Shown one piece after another: positions 46,093-57,087 of a stretch of 64,000 nucleotides of DNA (within the stretch, counting starts at the first letter, position 1; every line of letters starts with the position of its first letter). Position numbers and translations under genes: made by a program. This stretch comes from Amorphophallus konjac (taxonomy: Eukaryota; Streptophyta; Magnoliopsida; Alismatales; Araceae), in NCBI GenBank assembly GCA_022559845.1, contig CM040125.1, positions 285,372,200 to 285,436,199 of the forward strand, read 5' to 3'. The notes under the pieces were generated by a model that saw nothing but the letters and a program-made list of their open reading frames with translations, had not been told where the DNA came from and made no database searches.

Positions 46093-46109
46093 TCCCACCG
46101 TGATCGCCA
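46093..46109 (-). promoter_or_regulatory. Primer binding site of the Tat-like element, tRNA-Arg-like
   Basis: On the minus strand tggcgatcacggtggga starts 12 bp after the LTR end. Its complement ends in cgcca and has the shape of a tRNA acceptor and T arm. Ogre/Tat elements commonly use tRNA-Arg; the exact tRNA is inferred. Confidence 0.6.
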
Positions 46110-46121
46110 AAAAATCAAGGG

Positions 46122-47734
46122 TGTTGATATTTGTGAAGTGGTGTGAAAAGTGCGTGAGATGGAATATGAAGTGTGTGACATGTACCAAACTCAAGCAAGC
46201 AACAACATCAAATATAAAGCATGTGGGTATGTCATCTCAATAGTGAAAAGGTAGGCAAGAAGTAAACTAAACACACGCCGTGGGCGTGGAGCAATGATGG
46301 AAATAAAAAGTAAACACATGTCGTGGGCGTGGAACAACTAAAGAGCAAAAGAAATAAGGGGAGATGAAGAAATATGATGACAAATACCAAAGTAAGAAAG
46401 ATGTGAGCGCCACCAAAGTAAATAATGCAGAAAACCACACTACGTACCTTGGAAAGAAGCTAAGTGAAGCACACTCGCACGCGGGAGAGAAAGACTTAGG
46501 TGCAGACGTGAAAACGGTTCTCCTGAGACCGCAAAACGATGGAAAATGGTCTAAGGATGACTGCTACGTGCACCCAGAAAGTGTGATGTGGAACTCAAAC
46601 CTCCAACTCTCCTGGTCGGCTAGAAGAGTTGGGCCTCGTGCTAGGAGTGCTTTAGACCTGCAAATGAGTGTAGAGACAGAAAGAAAACAACCCAATTAGC
46701 CCTGGAGAAGTATAGTATCTATAAAGCAATAAAACTAATATGCATGAAAAGGAAGGGTGAATACCTGGGGGTTGGTGTTTTTTTAACCCCTGTGGGGCGT
46801 GAAAACAATAGGAGGATGTTTAAAAACGTGTTTTGAATGCAGAAGAATGTAGAGGAAGAAGGAGAAACAATGCTATGATGATGAAAAGATTAACAAAGAC
46901 TAAGAGAAAGAAGACACAAATAACTTAAAAGAATTGGCTACTCCCTGGACCAAAACGACTCAAGGACGCAAAAAGGAGTTCTCCTTGGTTGGTACTCGCT
47001 CCAGAATGCGGTAACACTTCATCGCAAGCTCCAGAAATCTCCTCTTCAAGCCGTGAAGTCAAGGGTTCTATTTGTAGACCCCCAAAACCCTAGGTCAAGT
47101 TGGAGGGATAATGGCAAGAAAATATGGCTACACCTTGATAAAATTCAAAGATAATACTCCCAAGAGACCATAGAAACAATCAGAACTATCTGAGGATCGA
47201 TACTCAGAAAGAAAGTACCAAATCAAGGACTTTGTTCGACCACAGACGGAGAGAGAAAGATCAAACGGAGCAGGACTCTCTGTCTCACCAAACGGTCTCA
47301 CGATAGACCGTAAGGCTCACCAAATGGTCGACCGATAGACTGCTAGATTCAGTCGATTTCAAAGAGATAAAGCCAACGGGAGAGAAGGAAACCCAATAGG
47401 ACTCTCTATTTGTCTAGCGATCGAGCAAAGGGCCGCTAAGCTCTGGAAGCGGTCGCGCGATAGACCGTTAGGCAGAGAGACGTGGCCAAAGACATAAAGG
47501 CCGGACAAATATCCGTATAAATCCACAAAATAATTCTCATTAGCCCTTATCTAGGCCCAATAAGTTAAAATGATGAGAAATAGAGGGATTTGAGTCCAAC
47601 AAGGGAGAGGAACCCATAAAATAAGCCCAAAAATGAACCAAAAAAATAGCCCAATAGCCAGTGAATAACCTGGGACATCATAAAATAAGATAGGGAGATG
47701 ACACAACTCATTGGTCATAAAACGGGTGTCAACA
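46122..47734 (-). repeat. 5' LTR of the Tat-like element (1,613 bp)
   Basis: Bounded by the inverted termini tgttga (46122) and tcaaca (47734). The outer 457 bp match the partial LTR at 16403-16859. The inner boundary is fixed by the terminus and the PBS, because the matching part of the other LTR is not in the window. It contains gcggtc-type palindromes at 47290-47480. Confidence 0.8.
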
Positions 47735-48350
47735 AGGACGTCCAAGACATTCACGGAACAGTGGGCTAACCAAGGGGTCGAAGCCACATTAACCGGAAAC
47801 GAAACCAACACAAAAGAAAACTCTGGGCAGGTGGCGGTCTTACCTCTGGCCGCTAAACCTAGTTGGCAGTCATCCAAAGGACCGCTACCCTCAAGAAACC
47901 CTAGATACAAGATCGACAAAAATAGGAGCCTTGTGGTTTGCCTGAGGCCGCTACCAGCACCAGGCGGTCTCCTCAGGGCCGCAAGCTGGACCAAGCTGTC
48001 ATGACATGGCCGCTATACCCAGTCAACCCCCAAAATAGTCAAACCGACTAAACCTAGCTAATGGTCTACCTGTGACTGTTAATTAGGAATGGCGGTCACC
48101 TTATGGCCGCCAAAGCCACCATGCGGTCAAGAGCTAGACCACTAGCCCGAACTAACTTAAAACCGATCAACCGACTTAAACGTCGAATAGCGGTCGCCCA
48201 AGGGCCGCTAAACCAGCCTTTTGGTCGGTCGCGAGACCGCTAAACCAAACCGACTATAAGCCTTCGAATAGCGGTCTCCAGAGGACCGCCAAGAACAAAT
48301 AGAGGTCTCTGGTAGGACTACCAAACCGTTCCAATGGGAAAATCGTAGGA
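47735..48350. repeat. Palindrome-rich stretch related to the Tat-like family
   Basis: Right of the Tat-like LTR edge. About ten imperfect palindromes of the type gcggtc-N8-ggccgc occur in 530 bp, for example gcggtctccagaggaccgcc near 48263. The same motif is scattered through the Tat-like element. This suggests the target was an older relative of that element. No coding region. Confidence 0.6.
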
Positions 48351-49314
48351 CTACCCAAAACTTGATCTTTCTACGCCCCAATCGCGTCTAAACGATGGGG
48401 AAATAGCCCTAACGTTGATATCAACCTTCGACAAGCCGAAAGGGGTAAAACCATACACGAAACAACAAGAAATGGGCAATTCCCATGAATCGACCCAAAA
48501 CGACTTACATGGACAGCCGGGCTCATACCGGCTCCGATTCTCAACCAAATGCAATAAAACTGGCGGAGAATGAATTCCAACATGCTAGAGGGTTCAAATG
48601 AAACCATTTAAACTACAAACCGTCACCTGGAACGGCGAACACGACTCACACCCCCCGAACGTGCATTTCACCCAAACATGGTAAAACCCGCTCAAACTCA
48701 CACCGTTCGGCTCCAAATCACGAGAGGATGTAGGAAAAGTGTAGGACATATGTCCCCCTACCTCCACAGAAGATCTCAAGTGTCGAAAAGGCCAAACCTC
48801 ACCGAAAACCATCACACGGACAACCCACGTCAGTTTTGAATCCACGAACGGGATTGCGCCAACGCCACGCTCTGATACTCGCGCCATCACGCTCCACGTC
48901 AGCTCCACACCGTCGCCACCTCACCCAGCTCCGCACCAGTTGTACGCCCCGGGGGAGAGGAGAAGAGAGGAGAAAGAACGAAGGGGGAGAAAGTGAGAGA
49001 ACGTAAGGGAAGAAAGAGGAGAGAGAAAGGGTTAAGAAGAAAAGAAAAAAGAAAAATTAGTAATTTTCCTAAAAATCTAATTTTCTGCATGAAATTCTGT
49101 AAACTCGAAAAAATATGAAAAAATAGTCTCTGCGATCCTTAGAAAGAGCACAATGCACCTGTAGCGTCCCGGAGTCGCACAACTCAACGGTTAACTCTCC
49201 ACGGTGTTCTGCAAGTTATACAAGGGGAAAACCCGAGTGGATCGTAAAATACATTTTAGGACCCACAAAATTGATCCGAAAGCTCTCTGATTCTGATCCG
49301 AAGAATCCAGGATA
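48351..49314. other. Unassigned; purine-rich tract
   Basis: No supported gene. 48951-49060 is a nearly pure A/G tract. The minus strand of 48600-48900 has short overlapping ORFs without similarity. Probably the same older element as 47735-48350. Confidence 0.4.
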
Positions 49315-49809
49315 TTACACCGGCCCTCCCTTCGTCTCGGACCTAGGGTGGTCCTCACGTTCCCAGGCCAGTGCTTCAAAATGGTTATGCACCGGCACGG
49401 TTGGTATCACCCTATCAGGCAGAATCATGGCCTGGCGGCCGTTCAAGTATACTCGAACTCCTCCGTTCATGATGGATTTACCCGAGAGTGAGAGTCGGCC
49501 TTGCAGCGTACCAGTAGTCTCCTTAGCTGCCCTCCTAGCAACGGGAGTACGCTTCTTCCTCACATCAATGTGGTGGATGAAACAGCCCACCGCCTTCACG
49601 TCTTTGGGTGTCTCCTCCACGGGGGCAATGGGCTCGACCTCATGGGTCTCCAAGAGGTCCACGAACATGACCCCCAGGAAGTTGGGAAACCCAACTACCC
49701 GGGAGAAGTCGTCGAATTGGATCGGCACCGCCAAATAGCCATGCTCAGCATGGCTCGCCACAACCAACGGACCAAAAGTGACAGCCATCGGTTTCTTCAG
49801 AACTGAATC
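49315..49809 (-). CDS. Unrecognised ORF with possible upstream splice acceptor
   Basis: A minus-strand ORF of 157 codons from ATG 49788 (MAVTFGPLVVASHAEHGYLA, then LAVPIQFDDFSRVVGFPNFL, GVMFVDLLETHEVEPI and GRQAMILPDRVIPTVPV). The frame is open eight codons further upstream to gcag at about 49810, preceded by a pyrimidine-containing stretch. This looks like a 3' splice site, so the ORF may be an internal or last exon. It has no stop, a mixed hydrophobic pattern and no low-complexity bias, unlike its surroundings. I do not recognise the family. It could be a captured gene piece, an element-encoded protein, or chance. Confidence 0.4.
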   Translation of the reverse strand, partial: DSVLKKPMAVTFGPLVVASHAEHGYLAVPIQFDDFSRVVGFPNFLGVMFVDLLETHEVEPIAPVEETPKDVKAVGCFIHHIDVRKKRTPVARRAAKETTGTLQGRLSLSGKSIMNGGVRVYLNGRQAMILPDRVIPTVPVHNHFEALAWEREDHPRSETKGGPV

Positions 49810-52800
49810 CCTCCTGCATTGACAAATTATGGAAGTTAGAATTTTGGAAAAGGCCGTTGGGCCCCTGATCTTGGCAAAGAGATGAGAGGAGATCTCCGTC
49901 CCACCGAGTGTGCCAACTTGTTGGACGCACTAAAATGATCTAATGGATATCATTTTATCTTTTATATTGGTTTATCATTTTTATCAGTTTATCAAGTGCG
50001 AGGACGTGCCAGTCACATATGTGACAATGTGTTCGGGCTTCGAGAATAGAGTGGTTCGAAGCACAGGGTACGCTTTGTCTGAATAACCAGACGATTGTGG
50101 GTATCAGGCCGGGACTGAAGACCTGCCGTGCCATAAAGGTCACAACATTAATTACATCCCCTCGGAGAGGGAAAAACCTCTGATTAATCACCATGATAAG
50201 GGGCCTCATGGCCTAAATATCAATTTTTATGCAAGGAGTAAATAGTATATTGAAAAGCATTAAAATCCCCCATAGTGGGGTGTAGAAGGATATTTGGGAT
50301 CATATCGGCTGTAAATCGACCATCTGATGTTCGGACAAATGTCCAGGTCGAAAACATTACAATCGTACCGGTAAAGTCGGAACATATGTATGCCGGGGCA
50401 CGACAAGTTTAATGTTTGAAGAAATGGAAAAATTTGGTTGAATCCTGGTCAAGGCGGTTAAAAACCAGTGGATTATTGGCCCGGTGCGAAGTCAAGCTAT
50501 GACCACAGTAGAGGTAACCCCGGGGTCGAGCATGCTTCGAGAGGACGTCTTTGTTATTCCCTTCTCGTAGGGTCAAGGGGGAGGAACTCTGGACAAACGC
50601 CATTTACTCTCTTGATGAGAATGGCTTTTAGGTTCATCATTTTCATTGATATCCATGGTCTATAATTCCTTCTTTTATTTTTGCTTTATTGATTTTTTGT
50701 TTAAGTTGATTTTTGTTTATGTTTCACCGTTAATTTTTTATGTTCTTTTTGTTGGGAAAGGGGGTTCGTTCGACCAAACATTCGGTTCGGTCGACCGAAT
50801 ATCCCAGAAATGGGGGGCTTGCTGGCCGTGTCGATGCAGCTAAGCACTACGTCGACTCGGCCACTGGTCGGTAAACAAAAACCTGAGTTCGGTCGGCCAA
50901 ACTCAGCAGTAAAGTAATTTCAGTTTTGTTTTATTTTTTTGTTTGTTGTTTCTTGTTCTTGCCTCCTTCTTTCTCTCTTTTGATCTTTATATCTGACTTT
51001 TATTTGGTTCACATTACGACTTCGTCATCACCCCTTTTTCATGTGTTTTATTTCTTTTCTCCCTCTTTCCTTATTGTTTTTCTTACACATTGGCAGAACA
51101 ATGCAATATGCACATGTGTGCATGCAGAGAAGCTAAAGGAGCCGTCGACAAGGGGGCACGTCGACGCAGGGGGTTCCCTGCATCGACCCGTCGTGCAACC
51201 AAGAGCTGGGGTGGCAGTTCGTAAGGGAGGGGTGCGTCGACGCACTGTATGTAGTGCATCGACGCACCTCTCAAATTGAGGGCGCTGCAAAAGGCTGGCA
51301 AGAACCTGATTAGGGGTGTATCGACGCAGGGACCGGCCTGTGTCGACAAAGAGATCCTTCTAGCAAATAATGCTTGGGGTCTGATTCGAGGGTATCAAGG
51401 TGAGCTCAAGGCTTCTAACTCTTACAGAAAAGGATATGCATCTCATGAAATATGTAAACACTTTTGGTGGAGATATAACCCACAAGGGTGAGGGAAATGT
51501 GTGAAGATTTAATACAAATTTAGTTAATAGTGTAACTATGTACATCAGATCATATGCAAGGCTATGAATGCCATGTGGAAAGGGTTGGCAGGCCTTAGGG
51601 GGAGGGTCGACCCCTGGGATGTGGGGGTCGACCCCTGTGCAGATTGTTGCGCAAGGCCAGCCCAGGCAGAGACCACCCTAGGTTTTGAATTTGGCCTGAT
51701 CCCTTTGGAACATCAAGTGCTCAAGAGGCAGAATGCAGGGCATATGTAGAATTCTGTTGTGCAGTGCTTTCAACTTTGAATTGGAAGTTAGGATTTCAAG
51801 TTTGCCATTCATTTCAGTTTTTTCTTTTAGATGTTCTGTTCATTCTAGTTTTCGCAGTTTTCAGGAGATTGTGTTTGATCACTTATCCTCTTCTTCTTTT
51901 GGAGCTCAATATACATCAATTGACATGAATTTTCTATTCTGATTTGAGGGGTTAGGTCCCGAACCATTACTTCAATTTTTTTTATCTTGCTCTTCAATCG
52001 TTTGGCATGTTTCTGAAATTGAATTGGTGATTGCCTTTATGTTTGTAGTGCAGAACTTTAGTCTTAGTCTGAGAGATTGAAGCTTATATTCAGAATTCAG
52101 TCTTTACTCTGTCCATTTTGACTCTTAGCGAGTTAAGGATCATTATCTTTTTCTTTGTACAAGCTGGATTTGAATCAAGAATCTCCAATGTTCAATATTC
52201 ATTTTTTTTGTTTGGCTTCTTCTGTTTCAACAGTTTTCTGAAATTGTATTGATCACTACATTGCTTCAAGCTTGTTATGCATTAGTTTACATTAATGAAA
52301 TTTTGTTCAATGATCCGCTCATGATTTCTTGAGTTCTGTCCACTTGGCGTCATTAGTCTTCAAATCACCTGATGAAAATTCGGCAGCATCTCCCATAAAC
52401 CTGGAATGTCGGGGGTATAAATAGGGTACGCATCCACGGAGGAACTCCGAGATGGCCCCAAAATAAGAGAGATGGGCACGGAAGCGGCAACATGTCGGGG
52501 TGCACACGGAAGTGGCAACACCCCAAAACCTGATTTTGGAGTGGAGATCCGAAGGACTAGGCTATGAAAAACCCCGACGACCCATGGGTTGCCACGACCT
52601 CGTCACCGAAACGTGGACTTGAGCTATCACCGTATACGGCCATTGTTATTCACTTCTCATAGGGAAGCCACCCGAAGTCCACGTTAAGAAGTAACGAGCC
52701 CCCAGGGTCCATGAGTGATCAAGAACCTGAAATCCACAGTTTTTAGGAACAATCGGTTGTTTTGGGATTGGATCCCATGTTCCTCACCCCTTTGGAATCA

Positions 52801-53019
52801 TGGCCATAGAACTGGTCCAAACTCTAAAAATGGGGTTTTGAGAAGAAAATCATGCTCATGGAAAATCAAAGAAGATGTATCTTGGGCTTCTGATGGTTGG
52901 CAACCCGGGGCTACACTCATGTGTCGGAGTGAGCTCCGGGCCACTGGCCATCGTGATAATAGCTAAATCACCGTATGGGTGGCCTAAAAAAGGGGGTTCA
53001 TCATGTCTACTGTGGGATG
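49810..53019. other. Unassigned interval, with GTCGAC palindromes
   Basis: No supported gene. 50640-51960 is T rich. It contains perfect palindromes around gtcgac: ttcggtcgaccgaa (50786-50799), gtgcgtcgacgcac (51232-51245, with a near copy at 51254-51267) and ggggtcgacccc (51624-51635). This type of motif recurs in the SIRE-like LTR at 59561, so part may be an old Copia LTR. A minus-strand ORF of 62 codons at 52319-52507 (RHSRFMGDAAEFSSGDLKTN) is unrecognised. The last part, to 53019, is the left flank of NA3. Confidence 0.4.
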
Positions 53020-53024
53020 GGAGG

Positions 53025-54785
53025 TGATGCGGGACAGGACGCGAACCTGGGACTCTAGCTCGTGGACATCCCTAAGGGAGGGAAACGTGTGGATCTGCGT
53101 AGTTTAGGAACCGGCAATGAGTCTCGGGTATCAGCTTTTCCGCGTGCTCGGATCGAGTCACGGGACGGGTTCCACACACTCACTCTCGCAGCGGTGATAA
53201 AATTATAACAAGCTACGTCCTATCACTCATGCAGCGGCATATGAAAATATACAACATAAGCAAAATGTCAAAGTAGGAGGGTGGCGAGTGTAACTCCACG
53301 CTTCGGGAGTGGGGAAGATGTTCCCGGCCAAGCTTCGTACTCCCGGTACAGTAATTAAATTAATTATAGAAGTGAATTTTCTTGCCCACTCCACTCAGGG
53401 AGGTAAAGGGCTACACAAAAATGCCGGGAGCACCGAGTTTGGGTTAACGGATAGCAAGGCGGCAGGTTCCGGGCAGCGGCGGATAGCGGCACAGGTTCTG
53501 CAAGTTGCTGGCCAGCAGGACAATGAACAATGACCTCCAAAGGGACGATGACCTCCGGTGAGCTTCTGACAGTAGCAGTTCACTGGGACGAAGGCAGAGG
53601 GTCCCTGGTCGACCCCTGGGAGTGGCGACCGTTGAAGCTACCCCGACATATTTTTCCTGGAATTAATTGGTGACCCCTTTTTGGAGGCCTACCTTAGAGC
53701 AGAAACGCGCACTCCCACAAAAATGGTTGGTATGCCTAGATCCGGTGTCTAATCGAGACGCGGTTGGCAACGTTGGAAATAGGACTCAAAAATATAGGAC
53801 ATATGTTGATTTCAGATCCATCCAGTGAAAGGATTGAAAATGAAAATGATTGTGCCATAGATTCTTTTCTTGCTCGGAATCCAGAACCAGCAGAACAGAA
53901 GGGGAGTTGTCTAAAGGTGATTTTTGACTGAGGGGTTGGCGGTGGATTTAGGGCTTTTGGAATTTCTGGGTGGAAGAGGACTATGTGGGGGACGTTCAGA
54001 ATTATTTTGGGAATTTTCGGAGGTGCTTTGAGGGGCGAGAAAAATAAGGGATCATGACTCTATCCTGCAGATCTGCAACCAGGCAGATTGCGAGGGGTAA
54101 GAAGAACGACCTGTTCTTTAGGCTGCTATTTTGGATTTCGTGGTTCAGGATAGCATGGTGGAAGGTGGCTTGTGGCGGCTTGTTGGCGGCTCTGATGGCG
54201 GCGGCGACGATGGTGGTGGAGCTTCACACTCCAGGGAAGAGATAGAAATTAGATTCACACCAATATTTAGGCTTCACACCCAAGAATTGGCAACAATCTA
54301 TGATGCATGGGGGAGAGAGGAGAGAGGGGCGCCCAAGGCTCCAGGAACACTTCTTGATTTTTCTTCACATTAATTTCCAAAATATGGAAAATACATGGAT
54401 TATATAGACCTGCATAAATGACCTAAACTATCCCTAGATCTAGGGTTTGGGAGGGGCAAATGGGGAATGGGGAATTAATCTCCCATGTGGTCAAAAAAAC
54501 CACAATAAAAAACAATATATGGGGAGGTGCGCCCCACTGTTGGAGAAGTCAAATTGGAATTGGCTTCTCCATGGTCCAAGTCCACCGTGGACCATGGACC
54601 AACCCCCATGGACCCTAGAAGCCAAGTGGCCCAATGAGAGAGAGGGTGGGGGCCCCTGCTGAGCCTACGTGGCCCTTTTACACATAAACCAAATAAAACC
54701 CAAAACAAATACACATTACACACCAAGTACAATATTACAAAAATACATTCCAAACATTTAATGGAATAGCTCCGATTCCCCATCA
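53025..54785 (-). repeat. 3' LTR of NA3 (1,761 bp)
   Basis: Minus-strand LTR from TGATGGGGAATCG (54785) to CCGCATCA (53025). TATA box on the minus strand (tctatataatcc) at about 54397-54408. Matches 57088-58849 with many scattered differences. Confidence 0.9.
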
Positions 54786-55250
54786 ATTCTCTCCAGGTGG
54801 GAAGAACTCGACCCCGTCGAGTAAGGGGGGCGGCTGCTTGCTCCTGCGGATCTCGTTTCATCCTCCGTAGCTTCGCCCTGGTGATCAGTTGTTGGTCGTG
54901 CTCTCCACCGTACCGTGTAGTGTGGGTACGCTCCACTCTGAGTAATAGTATCCTGCTCATCCCGTATATGTTCTATATGCACATGCTGTCAGGAATGAGG
55001 CTGGTGGTGGACACTCCGAAGTGGGGTGACTCACAAGGGGTGGAGACGGCTCAAAGACTCACTGGGAATCACCGCTGGGTCCCTGTATGTGACTGGGTCT
55101 AAGACATAGAAAGGTAGAGCTGATCCCCTATTCGTTAGACAAGTTCACAACGTACGCATGAGATTCGACTTGCCTCACACTCGAAAGGGACTGACATCGT
55201 GAGCTGACATTAGACTGACTGGACTCGACACATGCAGACTCTCACAGACT
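54758..55250 (-). pseudogene. Integrase C-terminus and chromodomain remnant of NA3
   Basis: Minus-strand reading with frameshifts and stops. SHAYVVNLSNE, a stop, then GISSTFYVLDPVTYRDPAVI (about 55040-55150) aligns with SNAYVIDLPDD and INSTFNVSDLVTCRDPVVI of NA2. Further on, IEHIRDEQDTITQSGAYPHY and TVRWRARP (54860-54980) match the start of the NA2 chromodomain (IESILDEQVTTTRSGVYHRY, LVRWRGQP). It ends with PYSTGSSSSHLERI just before the 3' LTR, as in NA2 (PYSTGSSSSHPGRI). Non-functional copy. Confidence 0.75.
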
Positions 55251-55477
55251 ATATGAAACAAAGACTCACACACATGACCCTAGACTCATACATAATGCGG
55301 TATACTGGCTACTGAGTATCTGGGAGGTCTGGTGGATCCCCCTGGAAATCTCCCTCGTCACGAAAGAACTCGTCTGCTAGGTCCTGCTCGGCCTCATAGC
55401 TGACTGGCACTAGCCCTGATGCTGAGGCCTCTCCAATCCTTTGGTCCTCAATGACTAGGGATGTATGTGTGGGGCAC

Positions 55478-55530
55478 TGGCCTGCAATGTGGCCAAACCC
55501 ATGGCAGCGGTAGCACTGCTGTCATGACCC
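55478..55530 (-). pseudogene. CCHC zinc knuckle of NA3 gag
   Basis: CYRCHGFGHIAGQCP (C-x2-C-x4-H-x4-C) follows a proline-rich stretch (PAPRPLPPPPSDVPPQ). It is nucleocapsid-like and binds the element RNA. NA1 and NA2 lack such a motif. Confidence 0.8.
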
Positions 55531-55901
55531 ACTAGTCTCCCCAATAAGTGGCCCCATGCCTTATCCTCCCCACAGACTGGGGATGCAGGCAACAAAGGGT
55601 GAGTAGAAGGTGGGGGTGCCTGGGGTCGGGCAATGTGTGCAGTAGGTTGGGGTTGAGGGGGAACGTCACTCGGTGGGGGAGGGAGAGGCCTTGGAGCGGG
55701 TGGCTCCTGATGGGTGGGCTCCTGAGGTCGAGCAATGGGGGCCCTCTTGTATTGGCCTAAAGAGCTACGTGGCTCGGCACTACGAAGCGGGATGGGGCCC
55801 GACCATTGGGTAGACTCAAACTATCCCTCAAACTGCTCCAACTCTAGAGCAACCTGGTACGCCTCTTCCAAAGTCTTGGTACCGCGGCGAAAAAGCTCAT
55901 A

Positions 55902-56846
55902 CTAATAGTGGGACCACAAACCACATTGGAAGCGGGAAATAGTCTTGGAGCTCTCCTCCGTGACACCACATCGCAGAAAATACTCATCAAATTCAACGAC
56001 GTACTCGGAGACGGACTGATCTCCCTGACTGAGACTCTGCCACCTATCGATGAGTCGCTGTCGGTATGTGGTAGGAAGGTACTTTTGCCGAAGCTTGACT
56101 TTCATCTCACCCCATGTGTCAACCTGGGGCTCCATACGTTGAAACAACATGCTCTTCACATTCTTCCAATACTTCTGCACCTATCTTATTAGCTTCATGG
56201 TTCCAAATCGGACTCTTCAACGGTCCATCATATCGAACCAATCAAAGTACCGATCCATCCCAGACTCCCAATCTAGATAGACCTTCGGGTCCAAGGACCT
56301 GTCAAAGGTGGGAAGGTCCGCACGAACGGTCCTGAGGGTCCGCTCGTCCTCATCTAAATCACGGTTCCATCGTTGAACATGACGGTCACGACCATATCCC
56401 CCATTTTCATTCTCGAACTCATAATCAACCACCTCGGGGACTTGGCACCTCCTATCATCCACCCCTTGAACCCTAGGAGCAACTGGTGGCTGAACCGGCT
56501 CCGATTGACCATTTGTTGGTGCGAGGTGCGCCTCAACCGGGGGTCTCTCTAGGATGGCTACTCTCCCTACTAGATCGTGAAAAGACTGTTCCGACTCTCC
56601 GGCCCTATCCTCTAAGGCCTTCATCCTCTCTTCCAGGAGTGTGCCTAGACCATCCACCCGCATACTCAACCCTTCCATTCTATCCACTCGCGTACTCAAC
56701 ACATCTACTCGTGTACTCAACCCATTCATTTTTCCCATAAGAGCTCGAAACATGTTGACCATTGATGTTTCATCGGGACTAGGTACTCGGGGATCTGCCA
56801 TAGGTGGTGGCGGTGGTGAGTATTCGGTACCTCTGCGAGTGGGCAT
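55902..56846 (-). pseudogene. gag of NA3
   Basis: Starts at ATG 56846 with a proline-rich stretch, then STRVDVLSTRVDRMEGLSMR (a heptad-like repeat, possibly coiled coil), a linker, and the capsid-like core RSLDPKVYLDWESGMDRYFD. A stop at 56217-56219 interrupts it. From 56180 the core continues as MQKYWKNVKSMLFQRMEPQV, DTWGEMKVKLRQKYLPTTYR and SVSEYVVEFDEYFLRCGV. This is the canonical Gypsy gag pattern. The segment YLDWESGMDRYF ... EMKVKLRQKY aligns with the NA1 and NA2 gags. Reading continues, with a stop near 55902, to the zinc knuckle at 55478-55530. Confidence 0.85.
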
Positions 56847-57072
56847 GCAAATACACGGGGTTGGAATGCACCGACCAAGGCGAAGTGAAGGACAACCTAA
56901 ACTCTAATATTCGGTACATGGCAGAGGTTTGCCCGAAGATCGCACTCACGCAAGTGTGCTGCCATCCCAATAGGTGTAACCTATCGTTCCAGGAACACCT
57001 TTTGATATACCGGATATCGAGATGCAATGTGACACCTTGGACCTAATAACCGACTACCCTAGACTCTACTTA

Positions 57073-57084
57073 GCTCTGATACCA
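57073..57084 (-). promoter_or_regulatory. Primer binding site of NA3, initiator-Met type
   Basis: gctctgatacca on the plus strand is the complement of tggtatcagagc. It lies 3 bp inside the 5' LTR end (57088). Confidence 0.9.
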
Positions 57085-57087
57085 ATT

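Larger units (their letters stand above)
16403..47734 (-). mobile_element. Tat/Ogre-like Ty3/Gypsy giant element, hosting nested insertions
   Basis: Read on the minus strand, the order is LTR, PBS, leader, small ORF, gag, protease, RT, RNase H, second RNase H, integrase, long 3' region with antisense genes, polypurine tract, partial LTR. The second RNase H between RT-RNase H and integrase, the pre-RT motif FAWSYEDMPGLDPSLVEH and the G-patch-like segment mark the Tat branch. LTR termini are TGTTGA and TCAACA. Removing the LINE, TRIM1 and NA2 insertions leaves about 18.9 kb, and with the missing 3' LTR part the original was near 20 kb, as in Ogre-size elements. Coding regions have many stops and frameshifts. 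The 3' LTR is cut at 16403 by the CACTA-like transposon, so the second target-site copy cannot be checked; the right-hand candidate is aggac at 47735-47739. Confidence 0.85.

Noticed and set aside
49153..49319. Possible short solo LTR on the minus strand (TGTAATATCC to GCTACA)
   Set aside because: Ends look LTR-like, but the flanks show no target duplication and 167 bp is too short for confidence.
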